From assembly GCA_021828635.1 (NCBI GenBank), contig JAJZEJ010000728.1, forward strand, positions 1 to 21,831: DNA of 21,831 nucleotides, in the 5' to 3' direction. Both the position numbers and the translations under genes were made by a program. Positions 20,939-21,831 of the stretch are shown piece after piece. Every line of letters begins with the position of its first letter. Within the stretch, counting starts at the first letter, position 1. The notes beneath the pieces were generated by a model. It searched no databases. It saw nothing but the letters and a program-made list of their open reading frames with translations, and was not told the DNA's origin. This DNA is from Chloroflexota bacterium (GTDB taxonomy: Bacteria; Chloroflexota; Ktedonobacteria; Ktedonobacterales; Ktedonobacteraceae).

Positions 20939-21831
20939 TTATGGAAGAATTCTGATAGCAGGAGGGATCGTATCTCCTCCAGGTCTAGGTATTGTCCCTT
21001 TAGTAATCATAGCATCTGTTACAGGTTCTCCTGGGTCATTTGGAGAACCCCCTAAAATTGTTGCTCCACTAGTACCACGCGCTCCACTTGGTCCGTAGCT
21101 CGTTACAATAGAACCTCTGCCAGAACCGGCACCCTCTGTAACAACAATATTACCTCCTTTGAGAAAAACAAATCGTGTACTTCTACCTGTGGATACATAA
21201 ACGGCATCAGGATTGCTCAATATCTCCTGTTCAAGATTAGCTGGTAATCGACCATGATAGTTTTTTGCTCTCTTGAGTTTTCCTTTCTTCGCATCAGTAA
21301 TGGTACGTCGAGCTAGTTCTATGGCGCGGAGAATATCTTTAAGTCTGACGGCATTAAATTTCGTTGTTTGTGCATATTTTAGAAGTGAGACACTTCCAGA
21401 ATCAAGAATACTATGTATACTTTGTTCATCATACCCAAGTTTGAGCAGATTTTCAAGGTCGGACTGCGAGACGCCAGGATATTTTTGCAGTAAATCCGCT
21501 AATTGTAATTGTTGCTGCTCTGTCAAGCCCTGGCTCAGAAAGGTAGGTGGTGTGGTACCCCAGGTGTTGATGAACGAGGGCAACGGGGGTAGCACGAAGT
21601 GGCCCAGGCGGTTCATGGCGGTGAGCCACTGCTGGACGGCTTGGAAGATGCTCCAGCCGAGCGCAACCAGCGTGGCAATTTTGAGGCCAGCACTGATAGC
21701 AGTGAGAACACCTGCTGGAATATCGGTCACGGAGTCCAGGCCAGCCTGCGCTACGGCGGCGACATCGACCACTTCGGTCACGGTATCCAGGCCAGTTTCG
21801 CCCGCTAACGCTGTTCCGGCGGTCACAGTGG
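20939..21831 (-). CDS. Polymorphic-toxin-like type VII cargo protein, C-terminal part (5' end outside window)
   Basis: The frame is open to the right edge, so only the last ~297 residues are visible. Residue numbers here count from a GTG codon at 21826, which is probably internal. The visible N-terminal part has a hydrophobic stretch (about 37-63, PAGVLTAISAGLKIATLVALGWSIF). Next comes a helical linker (LTEQQQLQLADLLQKYPGVS; LENLLKLGYDEQSIHSILD) like those before toxin tips. The C-terminal ~110 residues start at a basic KNYHGRLP, continue SNPDAVYVSTGRSTRFVF and NIVVTEGAGSGRG, and end in a Gly/Pro-rich tail. This resembles the small RNase-type toxin domains of the BECR fold (RelE/colicin D/EndoU group), from memory of family style only. 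Base composition changes sharply at about 21540. It is the first visible gene of the type VII operon and is coupled to the 256-aa gene. Confidence 0.62.
   Translation of the reverse strand, partial: TVTAGTALAGETGLDTVTEVVDVAAVAQAGLDSVTDIPAGVLTAISAGLKIATLVALGWSIFQAVQQWLTAMNRLGHFVLPPLPSFINTWGTTPPTFLSQGLTEQQQLQLADLLQKYPGVSQSDLENLLKLGYDEQSIHSILDSGSVSLLKYAQTTKFNAVRLKDILRAIELARRTITDAKKGKLKRAKNYHGRLPANLEQEILSNPDAVYVSTGRSTRFVFLKGGNIVVTEGAGSGRGSIVTSYGPSGARGTSGATILGGSPNDPGEPVTDAMITKGTIPRPGGDTIPPAIRILP
21723..21795. repeat. Intragenic direct repeat in the toxin-like gene
   Basis: Two 22-nt segments (21723-21744 and 21774-21795) match except at two positions. They share tcggtcacgg and tccaggccag. The period is 51 bp, so the repeat stays in frame and encodes GLDSVTDI and GLDTVTEV. 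Further copies may lie beyond the window edge. Confidence 0.75.

Overview
This 21.8-kb window looks like chromosomal DNA of a GC-moderate bacterium. A Ktedonobacteria-like member of Chloroflexota is my best guess, because it combines Uma2-family nuclease genes, a SufB assembly gene, an EccC-type type VII secretion ATPase with polymorphic-toxin cargo, and a DeoR-controlled sugar ABC operon. This placement is inferred from gene content only; there is no rRNA or other marker gene in the window.

Layout. (1) 1-787: the C-terminal part of sufB (Fe-S cluster assembly), followed by a strong hairpin that can terminate transcription in both directions. (2) About 870-4970: an AT-richer accessory island. 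It holds two different Uma2-family genes (877-1437 and 4376-4963, both minus). Between them are two tandem paralogous darT-like genes (DNA ADP-ribosyltransferase toxins, minus) and one divergent darG-like macrodomain gene (plus). Each darT has a related upstream block with a TATAC-N4-GTATA dyad, so gene and control region were probably duplicated together. The DarG-like protein has the macrodomain with the expected catalytic lysine, but its C-terminal half looks like a helix-hairpin-helix segment plus a Lys/Arg-rich tail.

(3) 5127-14466: a polyol/pentitol uptake and catabolism locus. A DeoR-family regulator (minus) is divergent from a plus-strand operon: SmoE/MtlE-like lipoprotein binding protein, intercistronic hairpin, two permeases, FGGY kinase, zinc-dependent polyol dehydrogenase, second FGGY kinase and a histidine phosphatase. 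Most internal gaps are short and carry clear ribosome-binding sites. No ABC ATPase gene is present, so the importer must borrow one. The simplest reading is import of a sugar alcohol, oxidation to a ketose and phosphorylation. The DeoR-family protein would sense a phosphorylated intermediate.

(4) 14505-21831 (minus): a type VII secretion-like operon. In transcription order it holds a toxin-like protein (partial, cut by the window edge), three unrecognised small or mid-size proteins (256, 125 and 130 aa), a WXG100-like helical protein without the WXG motif, a YukD-like ubiquitin-fold protein and a 1354-aa three-ATPase EccC. The toxin gene changes base composition abruptly near 21540, as in modular polymorphic toxins with exchanged C-terminal domains.

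The two most notable loci are the two-toxin/one-antitoxin DarTG-like module and the EccC operon with its chimeric toxin and unknown partners. Several gene starts were set from Shine-Dalgarno spacing, mostly downstream of the longest open frame.
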